Assembly: GCA_029465975.1 (NCBI GenBank)
Contig: CM055728.1
Location: 13,098,041-13,162,040 of the forward strand
Source of the DNA: Dallia pectoralis
Taxonomy: Eukaryota > Chordata > Actinopteri > Esociformes > Umbridae
Reading direction: 5' to 3'
DNA length: 64,000 nt
Positions within the stretch are counted from its first letter, which is position 1, and each line of letters begins with the position of its first letter. The notes beneath the pieces are model-generated. The model was given only the letters and a program-made list of their open reading frames with translations, ran no database searches and had not been told where the DNA came from. The position numbers were made by a program, and so were the translations under genes. Shown here piece by piece: positions 51,485 to 63,629 of this stretch.

Positions 51485-54400
51485 CTAGGACCTGTAGTCC
51501 TTTTTACTGTTGGGCTTGTTGCCCAGGATACTATCCATCTCGTGCACGATGGAGGATGACAACTTTGGAAGAACCTGTAAGAAGACAGTTGCACTTGTAA
51601 CACAACAGCCCTCGTTCAGATTCAATACCACTACAGATGATAAAATACACAACAACAAATACAAAGCAGATCCATTACGAAATATTTAAATAATAAAATA
51701 AGCAGATGCCAGTTACAAATTAAAAGCAATGCTACAACACAATATATTTGTTTGTGCATGCGTGGAAATGGTGTGAAAGTAAAATGGAGTGAGGTCATGT
51801 TTGTGACCAAGCCTCTATAAATACAAAATGTGTGGGAATTCTTGCTAAGACGTGGTATTAGTTATATATGACTGTCCATTGATGCCTGCCAAGAGACCTA
51901 ATGAAAAAAGTTGGGGCCAAATCGAATTACTGCTTCAATTAGGGGAGTTGATTAATTAACATGTTCCATTGTTATATAATATAAATGGCATTTGCTCCAA
52001 ATGCATGGGCGGGGGGGAGGGGGGTATTTCAACCACGGCCAATAGTGTCACCTAAGATGCCAATGCCAGACGCCTGTTGCGTTGTTCAATCTGCTACAAC
52101 ACCTGGCTTGCCACTGCTCTTTTATTCAGGCTACTGTGTGAATACCAAACCAATATAGAGTTGTTACAATTTACCCAACTTAGTGTGCTTAATCTTTGCA
52201 AACACTTCATATTTTTTTCTGAATGTATATTTACTAACCACATTAAATATGGAACTGTTACAAGCTACAGCCAACATGTTGTGCATTTGTGTCTGTGTCT
52301 GATTCACTTCTGACCTGCATTGCGGCTATATTCTCCACCAGTTGGTCTTTGCTGGATGTCCCTAGCAGCACGGAGCTCACGCCATCATTCCTTAGGCACC
52401 ATGCTGTGAAGGGAAACAAGCAAACTGAAAGATGAACAGTTGTGTCTGAAAGCAAGGAAACACCTCCAAACACACACGTCTCCGCACACACATTTCAAAT
52501 AGTTTGCGCCAAAAATGAATTGAATATGTGAAGGACTAAAAAGACGATTAACGGTGTTGATATGTAAAGACACTTAAAGATAATTGGACACTGGTAAACT
52601 GGCACTGTTTATGTCCCCTACAATGGTGTACATGTAAAATGACATCATTCACTAAGGCAATGTTTTTACATCAGTGAAGGAGCCGGTATTGCCCTTGACT
52701 TAAGAAGCCGGCAATCTAAAGACCACAATGTCAATGTGCAGTACAGTCTTAACATCAGACATTCATTCAGAGCTTTCAAATAACAAAAATAACAACAAAC
52801 TCTGTCTTATTCTATATTATTCTAACCACACACCCATGCAACCATGTGATTTCATAATAAGCACAAACACTCTTTTAGAAGCAAACATACATTTTGTGGT
52901 TGTAATTTATGTTGAAATGTGAACTCAGCCAGATCCATCGAATCAATGAGTCACATTTATTTCAGCCGAATATCTTCTTCAATTACATGTTTGATAAATG
53001 AGAAATCCCAAGTTTTAATATTTGACATTTTAGTTCCTGAGCAGTCACCTTTTATTCAGGGCAAGTTACATTTAAGGCATAGTTTGGTGGGGCAACCACA
53101 GAACTCATTGACAGTAAATAGACATGATTTAGCTTTTATCTGATTTGCTAATTAACGTCCACTGTAAAGACTACTAACTGGCAGATGGTAGAACTCTGAA
53201 CAGACAGATGAAAAGACAGACAGAGTCAGAATAGTGTGGCAGTTGTGTCTGTTACCAATTGCAAGCTGGGCCAGGGTGCAGCCCAGCCTCTCTGCGATGG
53301 TTTGCAGTTCCTTCAGCTTTGCTTGTTGCCGGCGCCCTTCCTCACTCAGGATCTTGTCTTTCATCCACTGGTAGCCCTGTCACAGCACGGTACAGGCACG
53401 CATGCACAAACACAAACGCACATTTTTGTTATTCCTAGCATCTAAACCTAAACATTACTTTAACCATAAATCATACTTTTACCTAAATCCTACATCTAAC
53501 TTAAAACCCAGCCCTATATTCTACCTCTAACCTAAACCTTACCTTAATTTTTATGGGATCAAGTGGAGGTTTTTTAATAGAGTGTATAGGACACCCGGTC
53601 CTTGCTTGTATCCTAGATCTCTTAAATTGGGCTAAATAATCTTGCAATGTCACCGAACAGCAGGGGGCGCTTTAGACAGCGCGATACAGCACTCATGGAA
53701 AGAGAGCCATTAAGTGGATTGTGATTGAGTTCTTAGTTGTAGTTGAATCTCCAAGCATTGGTCAACTGAGGTTAGATGACTCATATCCAGAGCAAGTTCC
53801 CAATCCTCAATTGATGATGCGGTCTAGGATTTTGTGATTTAGTAAATAATTGTTAAAAGCTACCATGTTGGTTATTTATACTGTACATGTTTATCACAAG
53901 TCATATTTGACTTCATGCGATTCCAGGTTTGAAAGCCAATGACTTTGGCGGACACCAGCAAAACAAGGGTTTTCGGGGACCCTTTCAGACTCGCTTTTAA
54001 AACCAGTGGCAAAAAATCACAGAATGCACGTTCAAGTCAGAAGGTCTTGTTGTTAGCAGAAAGGTAGACGGTGCAGTGACAGGACTGAATACAACAACAA
54101 CAAGTACAACAAACAGGGAGTAAAAATGGCAACCAAATTACTGAGTCTAGGTTACCTTAAGTGAGGCACGTGAGTACAGGGGTACACCACTATTGTACTT
54201 CCCTGAGATAATGCCGCATGCCAGTGGAGACCACGTCATAGCACCCACACCTGCACAGATAAAACAAACATCAGGTATATATATATATATATATGAGTGC
54301 ACGTCATAGCACCCACACCTGCACAGATAAAACAAACATCAGGTCTATATATATATATATGAGTGCACGTCATAGCACCCACACCTGCACAGATAAAACA

Positions 54401-57400
54401 AACATCAGGTCTATATATGAGTGCACGTCATAGCACCCACACCTGCACAGATAAAACAAACATCAGGTCTATATATGAGTGCACGTCATAGCACCCACAC
54501 CTGCACAGATAAAACAAACATCAGGTCTATATATGAGTGCACGTCATAGCACCCACACCTGCACAGATAAAACAAACATCAGGTCTATATATGAGTGCAC
54601 GTCATAGCACCCACACCTGCACAGATAAAACAAACATCAGGTCTATATATGAGTGCACGTCATAGCACCCACACCTGCACAGATAAAACAAACATCAGGT
54701 CTATATATGAGTGCACGCACAGATAAAGCAAACATCACACCTGCACAGATAAAACAAACATCAGGTCTATATGAGTGCAGTGCACCCACACCTGCACAGA
54801 TAAAACAAACATCAGGTCTATATATGAGTGCACGTCATAGCACCCACACCTGCACAGATAAAACAAACATCAGGTATATATATGAGTGCACGTCATAGCA
54901 CCCACACCTGCACAGATAAAACAAACATCAGGTCTATATATGAGTGCACGTCATAGCACCCACACCTGCACAGATAAAACAAACATCAGGTCTATATATG
55001 AGTGCACGTCATAGCACCCACACCTGCACAGATAAAACAAACATCAGGTCTATATATGAGTGCACGTCATAGCACCCACACCTGCACAGATAAAACAAAC
55101 ATCAGGTCTATATATGAGTGCACGTCATAGCACCCACACCTGCACAGATAAAACAAACATCAGGTATATATATATATGAGTGCACGTCATAGCACCCACA
55201 CCTGCACAGATAAAACAAACATCAGGTCTATATATGAGTGCACGCCGTAGCACCCACACCTGCACAGATAAAACAAACATCAGGTCTATATATGAGTGCA
55301 CGTCATAGCACCCACACCTGCACAGATAAAACAAACATCAGGTCTATATATGAGTGCACGCCGTAGCATATCACTGCACCTGGTCATTGATCTTGTTTTT
55401 TCTTTCATGGGACAACACCAACTGTTGAAGCTAAGGCTGTATTTTATTTCTTCTGCATTTATGAAAATGCATTTTTCTTGATTTTTGATTAATTCATGAT
55501 TGCTAAGTATAATGATTCAACAGTGTTGAAGTGACAAGTGGGCAAGAAAAAAAACTACTTTCCAGGGGGTGTTCTTACTGCCTCTATCCATCTCAATGTG
55601 TGGAACTGATGGAAGGCATATGGTTTCTGTATAACTTACCTATTTTGTGAAAAAGCTCAGGAAGCTGCACCTCCACTTTCTCCCTTTGGAACATGTGGTA
55701 CTCAGCCTGCTCACATATAGGGGGGATCAGGTTGAACTGCCTGGCCACAGAGTACGCCTCCTACAGGGCAGAACGGTAACAGCAGCAGACAGGCTCAGAA
55801 GTAAGCAATGTACTACAATAAGAGTGATTACAAGTAATTCATTTTAACAGTGAGGTGACATTAAACAGCTTTTTGCTAACGGATACACCTCCTCATCCAA
55901 TTTCCCAAGGCATACAGTGAATGCGCTAATATGAGCTTGCGTTTTATATCGGCTTGAATTTTCTTTTTTTCTTAAGTTTTAACTTAGGGTACTCGTCCAG
56001 AGAATAATATAGTTTCATATCCAAATAGTATTTGAGGTATGAATAGACAATTAAAAAATTAGAATGAAACATTTCCAACACAACAAGTATTCCAACTCAC
56101 CATGATCTCCATGGAGCTCCAGCGTGACGTTCCCCAGTACATTGCCATTCCATGATTGATCACATGACTCATTGCTCGCACTGTCTCTGCCAATTACAAT
56201 ACACAATTCACTCATTTGCCCCAATATGGGTGAAGAGGAGTACAGGGAAACTGTGACTCATAGAAAACGTTGAAATGTGTTGAAAGATGAGGAAATTGAA
56301 TTAATTTACCAATTATTTCAACAATTAAAAAGCAGAAAAATATTCTGCCTACCTTCCATAGGTGTGTTAGGGTCAGGTCTGTTGGCGAAAACAACATCTG
56401 CGTACTCTAGCTGTAGTCTGTCTAGTGATGCCCTGAGACCTTTATTGTTAAAGGGTAAAGACCAAAAACATACATCAATACAATACATTAGTGTGTATAT
56501 GTCTGGACCAGATTTTGACAAGATAGATAAACATTTATGTTTGGCCCAATGGGGCTAAATATGACTTTTATATATACATGTTCATACGATCATGTTCAGC
56601 TACTTGAAACATTGGCAGAACTTTTAATAACATAGAAAAAAATTAAGATTGCATTTAAAAAGCAATTTGAGAAATACAACTTAGACATATTGCTAGTTTT
56701 TAAGTAAATGTTTTTGCAGTTGAAATGTACTAATGTAAAATAATGGGGACATTGTATGTTGTTGTTTTTGCATTTCGTATTGATAACACGCGGTATTTAG
56801 TGGGAGTGCACTTTCTGTTTTCTGGTGAGTTGTTTTGCTAACGCACAGCTGTGATGAGTTAGCTAATTGGTTGTGGTATTTCAGTCACTGGGAAATATGG
56901 CACGTTTTTTGTTTCTACGTCACATCATTTTGTAGGTGAGTGTTTGAAATATTAGTAAGTCACCATGACCAATTGAGTTTTTTCATTCACAGTTTATGCT
57001 TTTTGTTCGTTGTTTCGTATTTGTTTTACGTTTTATAAACACCACAAACTAGTATCAAGGTGTGTGTCTGGCTCGTTCTGCACTACACAGGAGTAACGGG
57101 ACACACATAGCATGACTTACCTTCAATTATATGTTTTCGGGACAAGCCTCTTTCAGTTTCTGCTCTGAAAAACAAAATGTGTTTATTTTAGTCATGATAT
57201 TAAACCTGGATGTCCCTGCTGCAGATCTTCCAGTTATTTTCCAGGACAAATATGAAATGTTGGATAATCTTTGCAATTTTAACAGCATTGTTCAATTATG
57301 AAACAAATCCATAGAATACCGTTATAGTGTAGGATTACCTGTATTGAGTGTATTTCTGCTTGAGGGTTTGTTCATATACTGTAACCGCTATAGGCTGTGT

Positions 57401-60239
57401 ATAAATAATGATACGATTTCTTAAAATGAATGAAATTTACCTAGAATACACTATAGAATACAGCAATCTCTGTCATCTTTAATATCATCAATAGAGGAAT
57501 GAGACAAGGATGTGGAGTTTTATCACTGCTTTTATCAAGGCCTCTTAAAATAAAATTGAAAGAAATGTACTTTATACCTCTAATTTCTCAAGGGGTGTGG
57601 GGATCCCGCACCCAAATGCCCTCATTATGCACACACACACATACAAACATACCCCCATCACACACACAAAGACACACAAAATACCTACTTCCCTCCCCAG
57701 AAGATCTTGGTGGTGATGACCAAGGTGGAGCGTCTGTGAAGAAGAAAGTGTTTTTTGAGAAACATCAACTGTTGTCTGGACCCAATAATGAAAATAATGA
57801 TGGTATAATGGGCAAATAAAGCTTTATCCTTTTACATCTGATAACTCTTCAAGCTCGGAGGCAGCAGTGATAATTAATGTCTAAATACAAAGTGTTTTTA
57901 ATGATTTTTTAAATTTACACTTCTGTTCAAAATTCTGAGATTACAAAGATGTGTTGTTTTTCAAAAAGAAAAGCACATTTCTGTTCATTATAATAACATC
58001 AAATCAATCAGAAATACAGTGGAGACATTGTGAATGTTGTAAATGACTATCGTATCTGGAAACAGAAATATCAACATAGATGTACAGAGGCACATTGTTA
58101 GCAATCTCCAGTCATGTGTTTCACGTTGTGTTTGCTATTCCAAATTAATCAGTTTAAATGGCTACGTGATCCTCGTTAAACATTTAGCAATTATGTTAGT
58201 CTACCCGAAAACTCTTGTGCTGATTAAAAAAGCAATGAAACTATCCTTTTTCCACCTAGCGGATTATCTAAAGCATCAACAGTTGTGAGTTTGATTACAG
58301 GCCCAAAATGGCCTAAAACAAAGAGCTTTCTATTGGAACTCGTCAGTCGATTCTTGTTCTATGAAATACAGTACATTACTTGAGAAAATTTGCCAAAAAA
58401 TTAAGAAGATCTAGTGCATCACTGAACAGCGCCAACTGGCTCTAATCAGAATATAAAGAGTGGGAGGCCCCAGTGCACAACTGAGCAAGAGGACAAACAC
58501 ATTAGACAAATCACCAGTTTCAAAGTTAAAAGTGAAGAGACAAAGGACACAGACACTAGAATAAGGTAGATGCAAACAGCTCCCAGAGCCACCTTTTACA
58601 CTGTTGATGTTGAGACTGGTCAGCATGGTCAGCCACTTAATTATACCCAACATGGGTCAGCCACTTAATTATACTGAAATGTCTTACTTCAACATGAAGG
58701 TGGCCTTAGGGGTGCTGCCCATGTTGGAACTGACATAATGTCACTGATACACAGATCTCTACACAGGTTTCAATCTCCGTGTGCAAGCATACAAGCCTCT
58801 CAAGACTTATATAAAGTTTCACAATACTCTACGCACCTCCAACCTTTCTTCTTGATTATGTTCCCCAGTACAATCTCTGCCCTGGAGAAGAACAAAAAAA
58901 TCCTTACTAGAGTACTATTTAACAGATAAAAAATACCACACTGAAAATAAAAAATGATTTTGTTTTTTAGATTGAACCGTTCTGTTTTATACTTAAAAAT
59001 ATTTTATTAAACAGGGCACTCTAACCACCGTTTTTTAACTGTGCATTCAGAAAGTAGTCGCCCTCTTCACTTTTTCCAGATTTTGTTACAATATAGGCTA
59101 ATTCAATAATTGCATCATGTATTTACACTCAAAACCCCACACAAATGTTTTCAGAAATACGGTTTACCTATTTTATTGAAGAATATATAAAGATGTAATA
59201 ATAATATTGACATCGGTACTCAGATATTTGCTATGACAGTTGAGGTTGACTCATGTGCATCTTTAGAACTGAATTGTAGCCCGTCTGTGGTAAATGAAAT
59301 TGATTGTAAATGTCCCAGAGTTAACAGTGCATCCATAGCAAAAGCCAGGAAATAAGCTGGAAATAACAGGTCTGTAGAGTCTAGAGACAGGATTGTGTTA
59401 AGACAAAGATCTGGGGACGGGGATAAATATACATATCTGAGGGGTAGTGAGGGAAAAGTCACAAACAGACAACAAACCACTCTCCAGTGGTTGCAGAAAT
59501 ATCTCGGGCCAACTCAGAATGACGGTTTATGAAAAATTGATTTAGCTGTATTGAGACCAGAATTTTATAGCACATCTTTTCCTTCTTTCGCTTTTTCTTC
59601 TCCCTGTTTTTTGTCCCAGAGCTGCTCAGATCGATGGTTAACATATAGCCCCTGACGAGGTCTCAATGGAAGGCAGTGTGGTGTGGCAGGGCTGGCCCTG
59701 TTGGCTGCCTCCATGAGGTTTCAGAACCTGCCAGCTTTCTTCCTTGGGGCGATGCCAATGAAGCCTGTCAAGGTGCGCTTGTGCCACAATATATATTTGA
59801 GCCATCCAGAGCCCTGTCTGTGTGTGTAAACTAGCCTTCCAGAGGCAGCCAGTAGGGTCCATTCATTTGTGCTTTCAATTGGGACCACAGCAGAGTGAAC
59901 ACAGCTCACCCTGGAGAGTGGTTAATCGTCTGTTCTCACACATTTAGAGCACGTTCTGAAGATAGGGAAAGTTGGAGGATAGATTAAAGCGGGGACACAG
60001 CAGTTCCCTTCTGCTGCAAATTTTGACAGATGTTATTAATGCCCCAAAGACTAATGTGTTCCCCATGAATGCCTCTCATGATTTCCTTTCAAGCACATCT
60101 GTCTCTGTGACAGCTCTTATCAGACACACATTTGTATGTGTGTGTGTGTGTGTACTCACTTCCCAGCAGCATAGACCTCTGCTGTATCAAACAGATTGAT
60201 CCCATTCTCATAAGCCAGTGTCATTATCTCCTCTGCCAT
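51485..60239 (-). CDS. kcnab2: Voltage-gated K+ channel beta-2 subunit, 3' part (11 coding exons)
   Basis: Cytosolic Kv beta subunit, an aldo-keto reductase fold binding NADPH that docks on Kv1 channels and tunes gating and trafficking. Exons in transcript order: 60160-60239, 58837-58881, 57689-57733, 57121-57164, 56353-56439, 56101-56186, 55640-55760, 54156-54250, 53256-53376, 52315-52403, 51485-51574. All in phase and GT-AG, giving 300 aa that correspond exactly to human KCNAB2 residues 68-367. The reductase tetrad is intact by human numbering: Asp85, Tyr90 (NLFDTAEVY), Lys118 (ITTK) and Asn158 (FANRPD). The ending VLPKLSSS ... KPNSKKDYRS identifies KCNAB2 rather than KCNAB1 or KCNAB3. The exons for residues 1-67 (including the GLGTW block) are not found up to the assembly gap and must lie in or beyond it, or be lost. 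A tandem array abuts the exon at 54156-54250. a or b paralogue not decided. Confidence 0.96.
53657..53671 (+). promoter_or_regulatory. CTCF-like motif in a kcnab2 intron
   Basis: acagcagggggcgct is a close match to the CTCF core consensus. Orientation is plus. Not known to be bound. Confidence 0.4.
54232..55370. repeat. About 58-bp tandem array copying a kcnab2 3' splice site (18-20 units)
   Basis: Unit: gagtgcacgtcatagcaccc, acacctgcacagataaaaca, aacatcaggtctatatat (58 bp); some units vary in the TA run, in cgtcat versus cgccgt, or by internal deletion (54709-54790). Read on the minus strand, each full unit holds cctgatgtttgttttatctg then tgcag and gtgtgggtgctatgacgtg. That is a likely branch point, pyrimidine-rich tract, AG acceptor and the first 19 bases of the kcnab2 exon at 54156-54250. 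The real acceptor at 54250/54251 is the first unit of the array. Confidence 0.93.
56800..57105. mobile_element. Possible foldback/MITE copy next to a kcnab2 exon
   Basis: The complement of 57030-57092 reads tgtagtgcagaacgagccag ... tttgtggtgtttataaaac, the same end module as the element at 38743-39124. The other end is not clearly resolved. It stops about 15-30 bp before the kcnab2 exon at 57121. Confidence 0.4.
57925..58625 (+). mobile_element. Decayed Tc1-like transposon in a kcnab2 intron
   Basis: Plus-strand remnants: gattcttgttctatgaaata, gaacagcgccaactggctct, agtgggaggccccagtgcac, actgagcaagaggacaaac, then an inverted-looking gttgatgttgagactggt. These are successive parts of a common fish Tc1-like transposase gene, now frameshifted and deleted. 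Confidence 0.7.
59035..59150 (+). mobile_element. Tc1-like terminal fragment
   Basis: gtgcattcagaaagtagtcg, then ttcactttttccagattttg and ttacaatat: the terminal repeat of a fish Tc1-like family (compare 41284). Solo end in a kcnab2 intron. Confidence 0.5.
60136..60154. repeat. (TG)n microsatellite
   Basis: About nine TG units just beyond the splice donor of the kcnab2 exon at 60160-60239. Confidence 0.75.
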
Positions 60240-61930
60240 CTACAGAGATAAAACACGGGGGAGAGAGAGGGCAGTGATGACATTTGTGATACATTCTTTT
60301 TTATAATTGGCCAATAGTAGCCAAACTAACAAATGGATGTTGTAAAAAGGGAAAAGACTTAATAATTAACATAAAGGAATGATGCATAGATACACAATAA
60401 AACAAAGGTCTGGAATTCATCCTGTTCTGTTCAATATTTTCTCCAAATTGTCACAGTGCCGGGTAAAGGAGGACACGGCTGCAGATGAAACATCGGTTTA
60501 TTTTCTATTCAAAACTGAATGTATAAAACCATCTGAACAAAATGGCAGCAACACAGGCCATCTAACAGAAACACAATGAACCAGAAAGTGAACTCTACAA
60601 ACACAAACTGAAGTAGGCTCCCGAATCAGGGCAACATAAGGCAGCTGCCACTAATTGGGGAGCAAATAGGAAACACAAAACCTAGAGGGCTGTCATGCGC
60701 TGCTAGCCCGCTAAGGCCACTATAAACAGGGCTAAAGGTCCATGCCCTGACACAAGTGTTTGTAATATACATTATATAGACCAAATTACGCCTAACCAGA
60801 GTGTAGATAATAGGTCCCCAGAACAGCAGCTCTGAGGATCAAAGGAAATGCAGAGTAGTGTGATGATGTACTTGCAAAACTGCTATTGTAAAGCCAGTGT
60901 GATGGTGTGGCTTTGCCACCTTCTCCAGCAGTTTTCGGTTTGCCTTTGTACCCTGTAGTGGAAATTTAGACTTTAATCGCTGAATTCGAACTTAAAGTAA
61001 GACGCACGAGAGTATGTTACAGTTTGACACTTTTAAGGTTTAATTGCAAATAAGATAAACCATTTCTCAAATACAGGTAACCATTTGCATTGATCAGATC
61101 GTACCCTAGCAAGCTTAAAGAATAGGGTTGAGGAAAGCCTTCACACAGTGCTGTGATCAGACTGACCCAATGATTACAACGTCTGCATGGTATTTAAAGG
61201 AATGAAGTTACGCACATTCATTGACACACAAACCTAAACAGAGATGATGGAGAACAGATGAGGTCCTTAGAAGATCTCACCAAATATAGGATAATATTCA
61301 TGACATATGGAGCTGTCATGAAAACCCGAGGGTCACTCCCCAGTCAACTCAAGGGAGGCCTGATGCATATCCATTTATGGTGAGAAACATATGCGGTGAA
61401 CAAAGACCCATACATTTCCTTTTGACAGTCCATCCCAGATAAGGTAAACAGGACATCTGTTTCTAGCATTGGGCCCCTCTAACAATGTAAAGATAACATT
61501 CCTGTTTCTCCTCTGTATGTCGTGTTTTCCGCTCTTAACCTTGCTCTGTGCCTTTTGGCCTAAACAACATCTATGAGACTTACATGTAACTAAACTTCTT
61601 GAATGATCATAAAATTCCATAACAACCCGAAAATGTTTCAATCCAGGACCCAGAATACTGGTACAGTGTGTCTCCGCTATAGTTCTTAAAACTCATAATA
61701 TGCTCCTAAATGATCCATGATCTCGATAATTCTCTATTTAAGCAGAAATTGAATATGAAGGGCAAAGACGGGAGAAAAAACACCAGGGCATAAATAAAAT
61801 GAATAAACTGGATATTTACATATGGATTCATGATTGTGTAACCCCCAAAATCCACTGAATCCGGCAACGCTGCGTTAAGGCCCCGACGGGGAAGCCAGAT
61901 CTGATTGCGGCCACACTAAATAAGTGTGTT
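60240..61930. other. Probable kcnab2 intron, no exon seen
   Basis: I looked on the minus strand for the upstream kcnab2 exon (LGTWVTFGGQITDE) and did not find it. The stretch at about 60440-60760 looks like transposon-derived sequence (gtcacagtgccgggtaaagg ... catgccctgacaca) but was not classified. Confidence 0.4.
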
Positions 61931-61934
61931 TCCA

Positions 61935-62652
61935 CAGTGGTGTAGTGGTGCGTATACGCAGGTATATGGCGTATACCCACCTCTGATGAGAGGGATTTAC
62001 AGTATACCCACCTACAAAAAGATGACTGACCGTATAGGCCTACCCAACTCTAATTAACCAGATTCAGTAGCCATCAATCTACAGGGCTTGGATTTCGTTT
62101 CGGATTGTGGGGATTGCCCATAAACCATTCCCGCAAGGTTAGTTTTTATAGTGCGAGAAAATCCCGCACAAATATATTTGCTTAATCTCAGACCGTGGTT
62201 GGATATTCGATATTGGATATTCAACGGATAGTCGGAGGCCGAGATCAGGTCCGGTTTTCCCGCAAGCAGCCACACTACACCACGGTGACCGACCGACAGA
62301 AACCTCCGTGTGTGCATATAGTTAGGGACCGTCAATAAAGTACAAGTCTCAACGTTATTAATTCAATAGCTGTTTAACCATTTGGCCTTGAAACTTCAAA
62401 TCACTGTCAGATTGTTTTATAGAGGACACCCACATTTTGCAAAGTTTTGATTTTTTAAGGAAATTGTGTATGAGACGTTTAATAAAAATTTTAAAATTGT
62501 AAAAATATATCTTTTTTTGTGAAATCACTTGAAAACCTTAATTTACTTTCATATTGTGTGTGCTCTCGTTTGTGTCCATGGCGTGCTGACCAAGGCGTGT
62601 GATTGAGATCTCTAAATTCACAGTATACCCACCAGACACCACTACAGCACTG
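61935..62652. mobile_element. Probable DNA transposon remnant with inverted ends
   Basis: The left end cagtggtgtagtggtg and the complement of the right end cagtgctgtagtggtg match at 15 of 16 positions. Several gtatacccacc motifs occur inside. No target duplication and no transposase seen. Part of it (61993-62098) recurs at 63024-63129. Confidence 0.5.
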
Positions 62653-62739
62653 GATACATATATTCAGTTTTTGCTAGTCTGAAATAGTCTAAAATAGTGT
62701 TTAAAACGTACTTTCTGTTTTGTGTTTGTATAGACCATA

Positions 62740-63022
62740 ACGCATAAAAGGGCATTAATGGGAACATTAAAGAACGTTCTTTAAAAAAGTAACTAAAAAG
62801 TACTTTTAACAGTAACGCATTACTTTTTGGTGTAAGTAATCAAAAAAGTAATTGAGTAACTTTTTGAACAAAGTAACTATTAACTGTAACTAGTTACTAT
62901 TTCTTAGTAACTAGCACAACACTGGTTATAATTAGCCTATGACATAATCGACAAATAATCGTGATCTCAATATTGATCAAAATAATCGTGATTATCATTT
63001 TTGCCATAATCGTGCAGCCCTA
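62740..63022. mobile_element. Two truncated hAT-type ends
   Basis: aagtaactaaaaagtactt ... taactagcacaacactg (to about 62930) resembles one common fish hAT terminus. ataatcgtgattatcattt ... ataatcgtgcagcccta (to 63022) resembles another, related in style to the element at 9158-9600. Neither has its opposite end here. Confidence 0.45.
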
Positions 63023-63129
63023 ATTTACATATACCCACCTCCAAAAAGATGACTGACCGTATAGGCCTACCCAACTCTAATTAATCAGACTCAGTAGCCA
63101 TCAATCTACAGGGCTTGAATTTCAGTGCG

Positions 63130-63629
63130 NNNNNNNNNNNNNNNNNNNNNNNNNNNNNNNNNNNNNNNNNNNNNNNNNNNNNNNNNNNNNNNNNNNNNNN
63201 NNNNNNNNNNNNNNNNNNNNNNNNNNNNNNNNNNNNNNNNNNNNNNNNNNNNNNNNNNNNNNNNNNNNNNNNNNNNNNNNNNNNNNNNNNNNNNNNNNNN
63301 NNNNNNNNNNNNNNNNNNNNNNNNNNNNNNNNNNNNNNNNNNNNNNNNNNNNNNNNNNNNNNNNNNNNNNNNNNNNNNNNNNNNNNNNNNNNNNNNNNNN
63401 NNNNNNNNNNNNNNNNNNNNNNNNNNNNNNNNNNNNNNNNNNNNNNNNNNNNNNNNNNNNNNNNNNNNNNNNNNNNNNNNNNNNNNNNNNNNNNNNNNNN
63501 NNNNNNNNNNNNNNNNNNNNNNNNNNNNNNNNNNNNNNNNNNNNNNNNNNNNNNNNNNNNNNNNNNNNNNNNNNNNNNNNNNNNNNNNNNNNNNNNNNNN
63601 NNNNNNNNNNNNNNNNNNNNNNNNNNNNN
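63130..63629. other. Assembly gap (500 N)
   Basis: Exactly 500 N, a conventional placeholder length, so true size is unknown. It cuts the zinc-finger coding region on its right and a transposon repeat on its left. Confidence 0.98.

Noticed and set aside
54232..55370. CRISPR-like regular array
   Set aside because: Units are contiguous with no unique spacers, in vertebrate DNA; it is a minisatellite derived from a splice site.
60880..60955. Extra upstream kcnab2 exon on the minus strand
   Set aside because: A short open frame (TKANRKLLEKVAK) lies between AG-like and GT-like sites, but it does not match the expected GLGTWVTFGGQITDE block or any known N-terminal variant.
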